Assembly: GCA_014529385.2 (NCBI GenBank)
Contig: CM043948.1
Coordinates: forward strand, 19,972,951-20,036,950
Length of the DNA stretch: 64,000 nt
Direction of reading: 5' to 3'
From: Adiantum capillus-veneris
Lineage: Eukaryota > Streptophyta > Polypodiopsida > Polypodiales > Pteridaceae
The notes beneath the pieces were generated by a model. The model was not told the origin of the DNA. It made no database searches and worked only from the letters and a program-made list of their open reading frames with translations. Of this stretch, positions 10,290-20,388 are shown in pieces (the stretch's first letter is position 1; each line of letters begins with the position of its first letter). The position numbers and the translations under genes were made by a program.

Positions 10290-11862
10290 CTTTTCTATCT
10301 GCCTTTTCTGCCACATTCCTCAGCTGCTCTCGAACTCTCAGACCTGTCGTCGTCTTTATCATTCTGTTCTTTCTGTGCCTTATCAGGGCACTTTGCGGAA
10401 ATATGTCCATGTTCCCCGCATCCAAAGCACTTCCCCTCTCTGATGAAGCGAGCTTTCTCCTTAGGAGTAAGCTTGGGTCGTGCATCCTTTTTCTCTAGCT
10501 TGCTCTTTTTCATTCTACTTTCATTCCGAGAAGTCTGTTTGGCTCGTTGTGTCATGGCCTCATCTGTGGGGTAGGTCAGACTGCCAGAGTGAATGGCAAA
10601 GCCCCGCTTCTCATGACTCATCAACTCCTGAACATAAGCTGACTTCTGTTCCAAGCAGTGATTTCGGATCTCTGTAGGTAGACCCAAGGTAAACCGCTCA
10701 ATCTGTTCTCTGAACGAGATCTTCTTGAATGAAGAGGCGGGTAGAAAAGAGTTCCAGAATCTTTCACAATAAGCATTGATTGTATCTTTCTTGGTCATCC
10801 GAAGATGGTTCCAAGCAGCTCGTACATCTCGTTCATATTCTTGCGTCAACCAAGAAGAAATAAAAAGCTTCTTAAATTTCAGCCATTTAACAGGCGCAGT
10901 CTTGTTTAAAAGAAGCGTGGACCACCAAGTACGAGCATTCCTCTTAAAGTAAGAGGCAGCTCTCTGAATCTTGGAGTGCTCTGAATAGCGTCCTCCCGCG
11001 AAAGCGATGTCAAACTGCTGAAAAAAGACACAGCCTTCGAAGCATCCGAGTATCTTGAAAAAGTATCAAACTTGATTGAGTGGCCACCTTCCTTAAACTC
11101 TCGGACTTTCTTGCTTTTATCTTCGAGAAAGTCATACTGATTGGCTTTGTAAAAATTCTTCTTGTTTGCATAAAACTTTCCGTCATCGGAATCTGAGCTG
11201 TCTGTAGACGAGTCCTCAGTAGAACTGTCAGTCTCTGGGCGAGATGTAGCCTTCTTTGCCTTTTTCTTGCCCGTTCCGAAGCTTTGCTTCTTGCTTCGCT
11301 TTTTACCTTTTCTGTCTTCTTCGCTCGAATCCGAGGAGCTAGAAGAACTGTCAGAAGAAGAAGAAGAAGAAGAACTGGGTAGGTCTTCAAACTTAACGCG
11401 CTTCTTCAATTTCTTTGCCTTGTCAAATGTTGACCGACAACCCAAATATCCCGGGAAGTCAGTGCCTTTCTTCTGCTTTTTGCCGTGCTTTTTGGCTTTC
11501 TTTTGCGTGTCAAAAAGCTGAGCAATCCGTGCGTCAACCACGTTCTCCAGTTCCTTCTCCGTATATTTCTTGGAGGCAGAAGGTTTCTTGAGAGTGGGTT
11601 TCGGGAGTGGTGTTGTGGTTCTCTGCCACTCCGTCTGTACCTCTTCCAAAGAGGTCTGGTTCATATATTTTGCCATCATCGGATCCTTGGCAAAATTGAG
11701 CATCATCTTTGTTGCATCGCCAATCAATTGACGACGCTCCATCTCTCTTTGCTCCGCCTGAGTAGGCCGAGGCGGGCCATACTCTCTGTCTGAATCTTCG
11801 TTGTGATCCCAGCCCGCATCTCCAGATGCAGAAGGAGTCGACTGATCATTGCCTGAAGCCAT
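10290..11862 (-). pseudogene. Gag polyprotein with zinc knuckle (family A copy 1)
   Basis: Translation most likely starts at the MASGNDQSTP methionine (11862), the same start context as copy 2 at 13295. Next come an acidic N-terminus, a lysine-rich linker, a serine/acidic tract (S-rich near 11350, runs of SSSSSSDSSEED type), then FEEGG-like and FDTFS lead-ins to the retrotransposon gag domain. That domain is broken by a frameshift at about 11030 and resumes near 10850 with QEYERDVRAAWNHL. A CX2CX4HX4C zinc knuckle (CFGCGEHGHISAKC) lies near 10420. Gag forms the particle and binds RNA. Confidence 0.88.
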
Positions 11863-11919
11863 AGGTGCCGCGGAAAAAAATTCGAGGATCGGATTTCCCG
11901 TAGAAGAGAAATCGGCTGT

Positions 11920-11931
11920 GCTCTGATACCA
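11920..11931 (-). other. Primer-binding site (tRNA-iMet type) of family A copy 1
   Basis: The minus strand reads TGGTATCAGAGC one base after the 5' LTR. This is the classic complement to the 3' end of initiator tRNA-Met in plant LTR elements. Confidence 0.93.
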
Positions 11932-11932
11932 C

Positions 11933-12513
11933 TGTAACAAACTTGGACACTCCAAGTCAAGAATCAACCGCGACAGCACCAAATAACCACTTCAAAACAA
12001 TTCACAGATCACAATAGATTTGCACTGGCCCGGCGGAGTTCCGTGCCTAGAGATATTGGCCCCAAAGACTGGCGCCCCTTTCGGTATTTCTTTTTGTATT
12101 AATCAATCATCAAAGTACAAGAGAGCGGTTAGGGTTTCACTCTCAGACTCTGCGTCCAGATGCTGTGAGAAGTGAGGCCCTCACCACTAATTTAAAGGTT
12201 ACAAGGGATGCCCAAAAGCAGAGCCCCAAAAGCTTTTAAAATCAAAAGCAATTGCTCTCTCTCTCTCTCACAGAGAGTCAAAACATGAAAGCAAAAGCAT
12301 TCTCTCTCTCTTTCTCATTTAAGTAGAGAAAAAGCGAAATTTGCGTCGCTCATCATTTTCCAAAAATTTAAAAAAAATAAAAATAAAAAAAAAATCCGCC
12401 TCCACGATTTCCGGAAATTAGGGTTTCTGGCAGAAATTAGGGTTTGCAGGAATTTTAGGGTTTCTGGCAGAAATTAGGGTTTCTGCTGTCCGCCACGTCC
12501 TCACTTTGTGACA
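11933..12513 (-). repeat. 5' LTR of family A copy 1
   Basis: 581 bp, TG...CA on the minus strand. It closely matches 5989-6513, with extra AAATTAGGGTTTC-type subrepeats at 12415-12485 and an A-rich expansion at 12365-12395. It carries TATA-region and CT-rich sequences like the other A LTRs. Confidence 0.93.
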
Positions 12514-12583
12514 CTGTGTGTGAAGGTGTATGAGACTGAGAGATAGAGAGAGAAGAGAATACGACACCAGGGAGTTGTAAAAC
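12514..12583 (-). mobile_element. Inner part of the inverted family B LTR, split by copy 1
   Basis: On the minus strand it reads GGTGTCGTATTCTCTTCTC followed by the CTCTATCTCTCAGTCTCATAC phrase, matching 15778-15825. It continues across the family A insertion into 5988-5847. On the right it is cut by the start of family A copy 2. Confidence 0.75.
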
Positions 12584-13224
12584 TGTCACAAAGTGATGAC
12601 GTGGTTACCGGCAGAAGCAGAAACCCTAAAATTCCTGCAAACCCTATTTTCTGCCAGAAACCTCAATTTGCAGAAACCCTAATTTTTGGAAACCCTAACC
12701 CTAACTGCTGGCTGAAACCCTAAAAGCAGGTGGCAAATGCCACGTGGTAGCAGTGTATGGATTTCCGGGATTTGCAGTGCAATTTGCGGAGGTGAAAAGC
12801 AGCCAGCTGAGCGACACAAATTTGGATGCTTTTGTCCACACAAATTGTGAGGAAGCAAGAGAGAGAAAGATCGTTGCTTTATTTTATAAAAGCCACAGAG
12901 AGAGTTTGAGAGAGAGAATCTTTGCTTTTGGGGCTCTGCTTTTGGGCATCCCTTGTAATCTTTAAATACGCGGTGAGGGGCTCACTCTGCAGAGCATCTG
13001 GACGCAGAGTCTGAGAGTGAAACCCTAACTGCTCTTTGTACTATGACATTGATTTTAATACATAAAGAAATACCGAAAGGGGCGCCAGTCTTTGGGACCA
13101 ATATCTCTAGGCACGGAACTCCGCTGGGCCAGTGCAAATCTATTGTGATCTGTGAGTTGTTTTCAAGTGGTTATTTGGTGCTGTGGTGATTGATTCTTGA
13201 CTTGGAGTGTCCAAGTCTGTTACA
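12584..13224 (+). repeat. 5' LTR of family A copy 2
   Basis: It starts TGTCACAAAGTGATGACGTG and ends CCAAGTCTGTTACA. It contains a series of GCAGAAACCCTAA-type subrepeats (12608-12725), a G-box (TGCCACGTGG, 12738-12747) and a TATA box (TTTATAAAAG, near 12883). Its length is 641 bp, longer than the copy 1 LTRs because of the subrepeats. Confidence 0.92.
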
Positions 13225-13225
13225 G

Positions 13226-13237
13226 TGGTATCAAAGC
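13226..13237 (+). other. Primer-binding site of family A copy 2
   Basis: TGGTATCAAAGC occurs one base after the LTR. It is tRNA-iMet type with one change (A for G) from the site in copy 1. Confidence 0.88.
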
Positions 13238-13294
13238 ACGACCGATTTCTCTTCTATGGGAAATCCGATCCCCAGTTTTTTTTCCGCGGCACTT

Positions 13295-14829
13295 ATGGCT
13301 TCACGCAAGGATGAGTCGACTCCCTTTGCATGTGGAGATGCGGGCAGGGATCGCAATGAAGATTCCGGCATAGAGTATGGCCCGCCTCGGCCTACTCAGG
13401 CAGAGCGGCGAGAGATGGAGCGTTGTCAGTTGATCGGCGATGCAACGAAGATGATGCTCAATTTTGCGAAGGACCCAAAATTTGCAAAGTATATAAGCTA
13501 GACTTCTTTTCAGAAAGTGCATGAGTAGTGGCAGAAAACCACTACGCCACCCTCGAAACCTGCTCTCAAGAAACCTTCTGCTCACAAGAAATATTCAGAG
13601 AAGGAATTAGAAGAGGTGGTTGATGCACGGATTGCTCAGCTTTTTGATGCGCAAAGGAAAGCCAAAAAGCACGGCAAAAAGCAAAAGAAAAGCATTGACT
13701 TCCTGGGATATTTGGGTCGTCAGTCGACATTTGACAAAGCAAAGAAACAGAAGAAGCGTGCTCACCTTGAAGGAGTACCCAGTTCTTCTTCTTCTTCTTT
13801 TGACAGTTCTTCTAGCTCTTCAGATTCGAGCGAAGAAGACAGAAAAGGTAAAAAGCGAAGCAAGAAACAACGCTTCGGAAAGGGCAAGAAAAAGGCAAAG
13901 AAGGCTAAATCTCGCCTAGAGTCTGAAAGTTCTACTGAGGACTCGTCTACAGACAACTCAAATTCCGATGACGGAAACTTTTATGCAAACAAGAAGAATT
14001 TTTATAAAGCCAACCAGTATGACTTTCTCGAAGATAAAAGCAAGAAAGTCCGAGAGTTTAAGGAAGGTGGCCACTCGATTAAATTTGATACTTTTTCAGG
14101 ATACTCAGATGCTTCGAAGGATTTGTCTTTTATACAGCAGTTTGACATTGCTTTCGCGGGAGGACGCTATTCAGAGCACTCCAAGATTTGGAGAGCTGCC
14201 TCTTACTTTAAGGGGAATGCTTGCACTTGGTGGTCCACGCTTCTTTTAAACAATACTGTGCTAGTTAAATGGCTGAAATTTAAGAAGCTTTTTATTTCTT
14301 CTTGGTTGACGCAAGAGTATGAACGAGATATACGAGCTGCTTGGAACCATCTTCGGATGACCAAGAAAGATACAATCAATGCTTACTGCGAAAGATTCTG
14401 GAGCTCTTTTCTACCCGCCTCTTCATTCAAGATCTCGTTCAGAGAACAGATTGAGCGGTTTACCTTGGGTCTACCTATAGAGATCCGAGATCACTGCTTG
14501 GAACAGAAGTCAACTTCTATTCAGGAGTTGATGAGTCATGCGAAGCGGGGGTTTGCCATTCACTCTGGCAGTCTGACCTACCCCATAGACGAGGCCATGA
14601 CACAACGAGCCGAACAGACTTCTGGGAATGAAAGTAGAAAGAAAAAGAGCAACCCAGAGAAAAACGATGCATGACCTAAGCTTACTCCTCAGGAGCGAGC
14701 TCGATTCATCAAGGAAGGGAAGTGCTTTGGATGCGGGGAACATGGACATATCTTCGCGAAGTGCCCTAAAAAGACACAGAAAGGACAGAATCACAAGGAC
14801 GGCGACAGGCCTGAGAGTTCGAGAGCAGC
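13295..14829 (+). pseudogene. Gag polyprotein with zinc knuckle (family A copy 2)
   Basis: It starts at MASRKDEST and is collinear with the copy 1 gag: acidic head, lysine-rich linker, serine-acidic tract, gag domain (FIQQFDIAFAGG to QEYERDIRAAWNHL) and zinc knuckle CFGCGEHGHIFAKC near 14730. Decay differs from copy 1. There is a stop after KYIS at 13501 with further stops before 13616, and a CGA-to-TGA change at 14672-14674. The central gag domain is unbroken here, so it shows what copy 1 lost. The frame is interrupted near its end by a solo family B LTR. Confidence 0.88.
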
Positions 14830-14834
14830 TGAGG

Positions 14835-15978
14835 TGTCACGTGACACATCCAACCCTATGTGTCCGTGGACAAGCTACACCATGATCAGGGTTCAGTCAG
14901 TCCAGTCAATCTAGATTAGAAGTGATCTGGCACTTTTGTGAGTCTATTCGTAGACCGTGCATACCGAGTCACTTAGTATAGATGCATATCCTCTGGTTGC
15001 ACACAATATGATCATCAGTATTCCCATGAGAATCCATTAGAATCAGTTAGTGGAACTTTCCAGTGCATTTAGCCTATTTTCCCTATTTTTGACATTTTTC
15101 ACTTATTATTTTTAAGTGACTTCCCAACAAAAGTAGGTAGGGCAATTTTGCTAAGTTAATATATAAGCAAACCCAAGTTAGCACTTTCTGGCAGAAGAGG
15201 CAGCAGGAGCTCCCCAGCTCAACAGGCATCTTCTCAGCAAGAACCCCTCAAGACCACAAGCACCTGGCGTTTGCAGCTTGCCTCATCGCCAACCCCTTCA
15301 AGCTAGCGTTTTTGTAGCCTCATTATCACCTCAAGCCCTTGGCGTTTTTGATCATCATCAGCACCAGATCCCTGGCGTTTCTAGCCTTCCATGATCGCCA
15401 GCTCTCCTAGATAGCCAACGTTTTTCACTAACGTTAGAAGAACAGCCAACGTTTTTGGTTTCAGCCCTTTGGTAGTAGAAAGTCAGCGTTTTCAGCAGTG
15501 AAGGACAGCAGACAATTCAGCCCTAGTTGGTTGCAGATACACCCCATTTTCAGCCCTCGAAAATGCAGCCAAATCAGTCATTTTCAGCCACCGAAACAGC
15601 CCCGAAATTCAGCAATTAGAAGACCACAGATTTCAGCCCTAAAGTCGTCGTCGTCACTGGCATAGTCCCAGTTTGCATCAGTCCATTGCATCGTCATTGT
15701 ACCACTTGTGCAATCATAGTAGACCACTCTCGCTGACAAGAGTGGGGCCTTCGGAGGAGGGTTTTACAACGTCTTTGGTGTCGTATCTCTCTTCTCTCTA
15801 TCTCTCAATCTCATACACTTGCATGCACAGTGTCCATTCACTTTGTTTGTGATCATAGCATTCTCTCATTAACAACGGAAGGCTCTCCCTTCCATAAGAA
15901 CTAAAAGGAACCCCTTGAGCACAGTTCGGAGCACTCATCTTGAGCAAAGCGCAAACAATCATTCCGCTGCACCTAACA
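14835..15978 (+). mobile_element. Solo LTR of family B with TGAGG target duplication
   Basis: It begins with the perfect palindrome TGTCACGTGACA and ends GCACCTAACA. The 5-bp duplication TGAGG lies at 14830-14834 and 15979-15983. The family A sequence continues on both sides (GCTGAGG joins GAACGTGG, as in copy 1), which shows a clean insertion later reduced to one LTR. A TATA box (ATATATAAGC) lies near 15160. A series of GCGTTTTTG motifs occupies 15263-15490. Confidence 0.93.
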
Positions 15979-16090
15979 TGAGGAACGTGGACTATAAGGC
16001 AAGATGAAAACAGGACTGGTTTCAGATTGTGTGGGTATCGATCCCGACACCATGGACAAGAGTACATAACTTTGCCGAGCTTGGGGCAAA

Positions 16091-16760
16091 GTGAAAGATC
16101 AAGAGGCCCTAATCTTCTTTGATGGAGGAGCCAAGGCCAACTTCATTTCACCGGAATTGGCGGCGCGGCTCGAGATCACTCCCGATCCGATGGGACAACT
16201 TGCGGAGGCAGTTCTAGCGGCACCCGGCAGGTACGTAGCCATTACACCTGCCATTCGCAAACTTCGGTTGCATTGTCAGGGGTATTTGGGACATGAGGAC
16301 TTCTTCATAATGCCTTTAGAGGGTTGTGATGTTCTCTTAGGGATTCCCTGGTACCACAAGAACAACGCCGTGGTCGATTATCAAGCGAGAAAAGCGATCT
16401 TGACTACAGAGAAGGGCAGAAGCATTGTACTTGATATTAAACTGAAGGGTGAGTCTGTCTCTATTGTATCGGTTTCGGCCATTTCAAAATTAATGAAATC
16501 AAGTCTGTTTGTTTACTCGATCTTTATGAGAGAATTGAGCGATAAGGATAGGACAAATATGTCTAAACTTGATAAAGAACGCCAAGATTTTCTCCACTCT
16601 CACTCCGATTGCTTCTTAGAGGGCCTACCAGGCGAGTTACCACCTCCTCGTCCTGAAGATCATGCCATTGATCTGATACCTGGAAGCACACCACCGAACC
16701 GGCCACCTTACCGTGTGAGCCAAGCACAGAATGAAGAGATTATGAACTAAGTGAATGAGT
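16091..16760 (+). pseudogene. Protease and start of RT (family A copy 2)
   Basis: The frame opens after the solo LTR with KDQEALIFFDGGAKANFIS, the retropepsin active site. It is Asp-Gly-Gly rather than Asp-Thr/Ser-Gly, so activity is uncertain. It continues through LLGIPWYHKNNAVVDYQARK, a linker, and the IDLIPGSTPPNRPPYR lead into RT. Homology to copy 1 ends at IMN followed by TAA, near 16750-16760. All of RT, RNase H and integrase is missing, and unrelated sequence that belongs to the 3' end of a family B element follows. Confidence 0.85.
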
Positions 16761-17167
16761 TGCATGAAGATGATGTGATTGTTCACAGGGATGATGTGTT
16801 AGTGGATGCTTTTTCTAGCGCAGTTAACCTCGTTGTAGATCCGATCAATCACAAAGGATCGATCTTGACTTTCGAGTCGAGGTCCAAAGAACCTCCCCAA
16901 GCAGATTCGATAGATCCCAAAGAACCCCCACAAGACGATTCGATCATTCAGGAAGAAGCGATCTTGGCTCTCGAGCCTAGGTCCAAAGAACCCTCACAGG
17001 AAGTATTATATGTTCGCATGATTGATACGCACGCATTGTTCGAGTGTTTCATTCGTGACCGTTCCCTGTATGAAGTTCAAGTACTTGAAGAGTCCCTTCC
17101 TGGATTCCGGATGCTATTGGCGATCTCCTTCGACGCCATACAGTTCGGTACCAGTACCTCACTTTGA
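16751..17167 (+). CDS. 3' open frame of a family B element, unknown function
   Basis: A 138-codon frame directly follows the chimeric junction. It contains an imperfect internal repeat (SRSKEPPQ / PRSKEPSQ, each after an ILTFE or ILALE phrase) and an acidic, proline-rich composition. No known domain is seen. It ends with TGA that runs straight into the polypurine tract and the family B LTR, so it is the last internal segment of a family B element. It could be the tail of pol or a separate 3' frame. Confidence 0.45.
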   Translation: MNELHEDDVIVHRDDVLVDAFSSAVNLVVDPINHKGSILTFESRSKEPPQADSIDPKEPPQDDSIIQEEAILALEPRSKEPSQEVLYVRMIDTHALFECFIRDRSLYEVQVLEESLPGFRMLLAISFDAIQFGTSTSL

Positions 17168-17178
17168 AAAGGAGGGGA
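17167..17178 (+). other. Polypurine tract before family B LTR
   Basis: AAAAGGAGGGGA lies directly before TGTCACGTGACA. This marks 17179 as the start of a 3' LTR. Confidence 0.85.
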
Positions 17179-18351
17179 TGTCACGTGACACATCCCAACC
17201 CTATGTGTCCGTGGACAAGCTACAGCATGATCAGGGTTCAGTCAGTTCAATCAAGTCTAGATTAGAAGTGATCTGGCACTTTTGTGAGTCTATTCGTAGA
17301 CCGTGCATGCCTAGTCACTTAGTGTAGATGCATATCCTCTGGTTGCACACAGCATGAACATCAGTATTCCCTTTAGAATCCATCAGATTCAGTCAGGGGA
17401 ATTTTCCAGTGCATTTAGCTTATTTTCCCTATTTTTGGTATTTTCACTTATTATTTTTAAGTGACTTTCCAACAAAAGTAGGTAGGGCAATTTTGCTAAG
17501 TTAATATATAAGCAAACCCAAGCTAGCAATTTCTGGCAGAAGAGGCAGCAGGAGCTTCCTGCTCAACATGCAACTTCTCAGCAGAACCCATCAAGGACCA
17601 TCAAGACCCCTTGGCGTTTTTGGAGATCCCATCCTCGCCTATCTCCAAGACCTGGCGTTTTCAGCATTGCCTGGATCGTCAACACCACCAGCACCCTAGC
17701 GTTTGCAGATTACTGCCATCGCCAGCAGATTCATCAGCTTTGCTAGCGTTTTCCCAAATCAGCCCCATCAGCGTTTTTGGATTTCTGTCCCAGATCAGCC
17801 TAGCGTTTTTGGCTAGCAGCAAGAGTGCCTTAGCGTTTTTGGTTTTCAGCCCGACCCGCATCGGAACCACAGCAGATCAAGCCCAAGTTGGTTGCAGAAG
17901 TTCCCTCATTTTCAGCCATAAAAACGCAGCCAAAACAGTCATTTTCAGCCACCGAAACAGTCCCGAATTTCAGCGATTAGAAGATCTCAGATTTCAGCCA
18001 TCAAGTCGTCGTTGTCATCACCGTCGTCGTCATCGGCATAGTCCAAATTGCATCAGTCCATTGCATACGCATTGTACCACTTGTGCAATCAAAAGTAGAC
18101 CACTCTCGCCGACGAGAGTGGGGCCTTCGGAGGAGGGTTTTACAACGTCTCTGGTGTCGTATCTCTCTTCTCTCTATCTCTCAGTCTCATACACTTGCAC
18201 GCACATTGTCCATTCACTTTGTTCGTGATCATAGCACTTTCCATTAAGAACGGAAGGCTCTCCCTTCCATAAGAACTAAAAGGAACCTTGAGCACAGTTC
18301 GGAGCATTCATCTTGAGCAAAGCGCAAACAATCATTCCGTTGCACCTAACA
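17179..18351 (+). repeat. Family B LTR, second copy
   Basis: 1,173 bp, starting TGTCACGTGACA and ending GCACCTAACA, collinear with the solo LTR at 14835. It has the same TATA region (ATATATAAGC near 17503), the same GCGTTTTTG series (17612-17840) and the same CT-rich stretch (18160-18185). It is preceded by a polypurine tract and followed by a leader and a gag-like start, so the unit reads internal-LTR-internal rather than as a simple pair. The LTR has no flanking target duplication. Confidence 0.88.
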
Positions 18352-18766
18352 AAGAACCTCAAGAACCCAAGAACCACGACTCCCAAGAACCCAATTTAAG
18401 AACCCAAGACCACAAGAATCCACAAGAACCCACGACTTCACTGGATGGTCATCACTCGAAGCGGAATGGATACTTCGCTTGGAGGTGATGAGCATGAGAG
18501 AGGCGAAGAAGAATTTTTCCCACCAGGAGGTTTTTCCGACTCTCCCCCTTCCCTATCTACGTCAAGGATTGGTAACTCCTATGGAGGCTTTCAACAAGAT
18601 GGTGATGGACATGAAGTTAGAATGCGAAGCACGAAAAGCAGAAAGAAAGGCCTATGAAGAAAGCATGGCATCCATAGATCGTGACTACGAAGAAAGCGTG
18701 GTAGCCATAGAGCGCAAGCACGACTTGGAAGCCAAAGAAAGTCAAGCCACAACCGCCTTCTAAAAT
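18352..18766 (+). pseudogene. Leader and truncated gag start of a family B element
   Basis: The leader is made of repeated AAGAACCC-like units (18352-18430). A frame then starts at MVITRSGMDTSLGG (18445), the usual Thr/Leu-Arg-Ser-Gly start of plant gypsy Gag. After a frame change near 18500 it continues with a charged, coiled-coil-like stretch rich in Glu, Arg and Lys (to 18763) and stops. No tRNA-type primer site is visible after the LTR. The remainder of the element is missing. Confidence 0.6.
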
Positions 18767-18850
18767 CAAAACAATCATCCTTGATTGCAGATTACAAGAA
18801 AATGTTCTAACGTTCATGCAACTTAAAATCTAACAATTGATCATTCAGTC

Positions 18851-19105
18851 ATGCATTCTTGTGTCACGATGGCCGTGCACACATTCTTGTGTCATGATGG
18901 CCGTGAACACGTAAAAGCTAGTTGCAGACACCTCGGGTGCGTCTGAAATCGATCTTTTGGCTAGTTTCTTAGCCAATGCCTGTAAAAGGTCATTGGATCG
19001 TGCTTGTGGTATCCATGATACACCCAAGATCATATTCTTAGCCAATGCCTATAAAAGGTCATTGGCTCACGCTTGTGGTGTGTGCAAACACCCAAGATTA
19101 TAGTT
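18851..19105. repeat. Two short direct-repeat pairs
   Basis: CATTCTTGTGTCACGATGGC recurs about 35 bp later with one change (18851-18905). A unit with TTAGCCAATGCC-TAAAAGGTCATTGG and CACCCAAGAT phrases recurs about 70 bp later (18968-19100). Neither is coding. Confidence 0.7.
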
Positions 19106-19347
19106 CTTAGTCATAATCATAATCTTTATTCGTAAAAAGGAATTCCCAGTTCATCACCAATCTTTATTTGTAGTTTCTTTCCTTTGATTCATGATTCTTA
19201 GTCTGCTGTTACTCCTTGAGTAGCTTGATTACCGAAGTTCAACACCAACTCTTTGTTCTTGTGCTTCTATTGTATGGTTCGTTCTCTTGCGTCAAAACGG
19301 GCATGATACTCATAGAACCAAGGCATGCCCAATAGAACATCACATCC

Positions 19348-19632
19348 TCACAAATCCATAATGTAGAAGTCAACTGGATCTATAAATGTCTGAACTTGTA
19401 GTTGAAGTGATCCAATCAATGGTATTGATGATGTATAGGTTTCATTAGCCATTTGTGCTTCAATTTGTGTCCCCTTGGTATATTCCACAATACCTAGTCT
19501 TGCAGCTAATTCTAGGGAGATAAAATTTTGCATGGAGCTTGAATTGAAGAGGATAAGGGCATCTTGATCTTTAACTTTTTCCATAGATATACATGGTTCA
19601 TTGGATGCGTCAATGGTCGGAACACCTATCAA
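19348..19632 (-). pseudogene. Decayed gypsy protease (family C)
   Basis: On the minus strand, VKDQDALILFNSSSMQNFIS aligns with the family A protease loop. The catalytic Asp is now Asn and the following Gly is Ser, so it is dead. The frame continues through LELAARLGI and ends near VDFYIMDL, where the LLG motif would follow. It lies in order behind the gag scrap at 20234-20013 and the LTR at 20389-20887. Confidence 0.75.
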
Positions 19633-19787
19633 ATCAGAAATAAGTCCAATAGAGGGTCACGATTTCTTGTTTTTTGTGCTTTCATACGTGGATGACCTAT
19701 TATTATTGGGGTTTTCCGGGCAGTCTCAAGCAATATGGCGAACTTGAGAGCGTTGTGGGAATCTTAGACGCCTTAGAAAGTGAAAAA

Positions 19788-20350
19788 TTAAACCGCAATA
19801 CCACCATCCTTGAAGGGTTTTGGACCTGAATTAGCTACCGGAGGTGCTGAGTAATAATAGTAATGGTGATGGTGCCCATTTGATGAATAGGTAGGCGTAG
19901 TAGGTGGTGGTGGGAAATAGGGCGGAGATGCAGAGGGCAACAATAGTGGTACTTTAGAGGCCACATGCGGTCGTTCTCCCAAAGCCATAGTTTTGTAAAT
20001 TCCTCCCAGAAACTAAGAGATATCTCTTGAGTTCTGTCGTGAAGTGGTAATTGGTTGATTTTGAGAAGGGTCAGGTGGAAGAGACGAGTAAATCTGAGAA
20101 GGTTGGGGTGGCATAACAGGGTTAGCAGGAGGATTCAAGGTGCTCAAATAGCTATGCAAAGCTTTCAAGTCAATCCCGTCATCCGTCGCTCTCTGTTTTT
20201 GTTGTTTTGCTAAATATAGCAAGTGTCGTACCACGTACTGGGCATGTGTCTAGTAAGGGTGCCTCTGAGTGAATGGGCTCAATGGATTTCCTCCTTCGGT
20301 AGTGTGATCTCCCGGTGCTCCGTCCATGTCGATAGGTTCGTGCTCCGGTT
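19788..20350 (-). pseudogene. Remnant of gag region (family C)
   Basis: Frames at 20234-20013 (RHLLYLAKQQKQRATDDGID and a Pro/Ser-rich tail) and 19988-19788 (proline, tyrosine and histidine-rich) lie between the primer site and the protease. They match the expected place of gag but contain no gag core or zinc knuckle. This element is therefore internally deleted or badly decayed. Confidence 0.45.
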
Positions 20351-20375
20351 TGCAGAGGGCAAGGGAGCAAGCTAT

Positions 20376-20387
20376 GCTTTGATACCA
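20376..20387 (-). other. Primer-binding site of family C
   Basis: The minus strand reads TGGTATCAAAGC, as in family A copy 2, next to the LTR end. Confidence 0.85.
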
Positions 20388-20388
20388 C

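Larger units (their letters stand above)
5989..12513 (-). mobile_element. Full-length Ty3/gypsy chromovirus-type retrotransposon (family A, copy 1)
   Basis: The element runs leftward: 5' LTR 11933-12513, tRNA-iMet-type primer site, gag, protease, RT, RNase H, integrase with a chromodomain-like end, polypurine tract, 3' LTR 5989-6513. A 5-bp target duplication CTGTG flanks it (5984-5988 and 12514-12518), which shows intact insertion ends. The gene order and chromodomain-like tail place it with the chromoviruses. Frameshifts in gag and protease, an in-frame stop after RNase H and a deletion in the integrase core make it non-autonomous now. It inserted into an inverted family B LTR. Confidence 0.93.
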
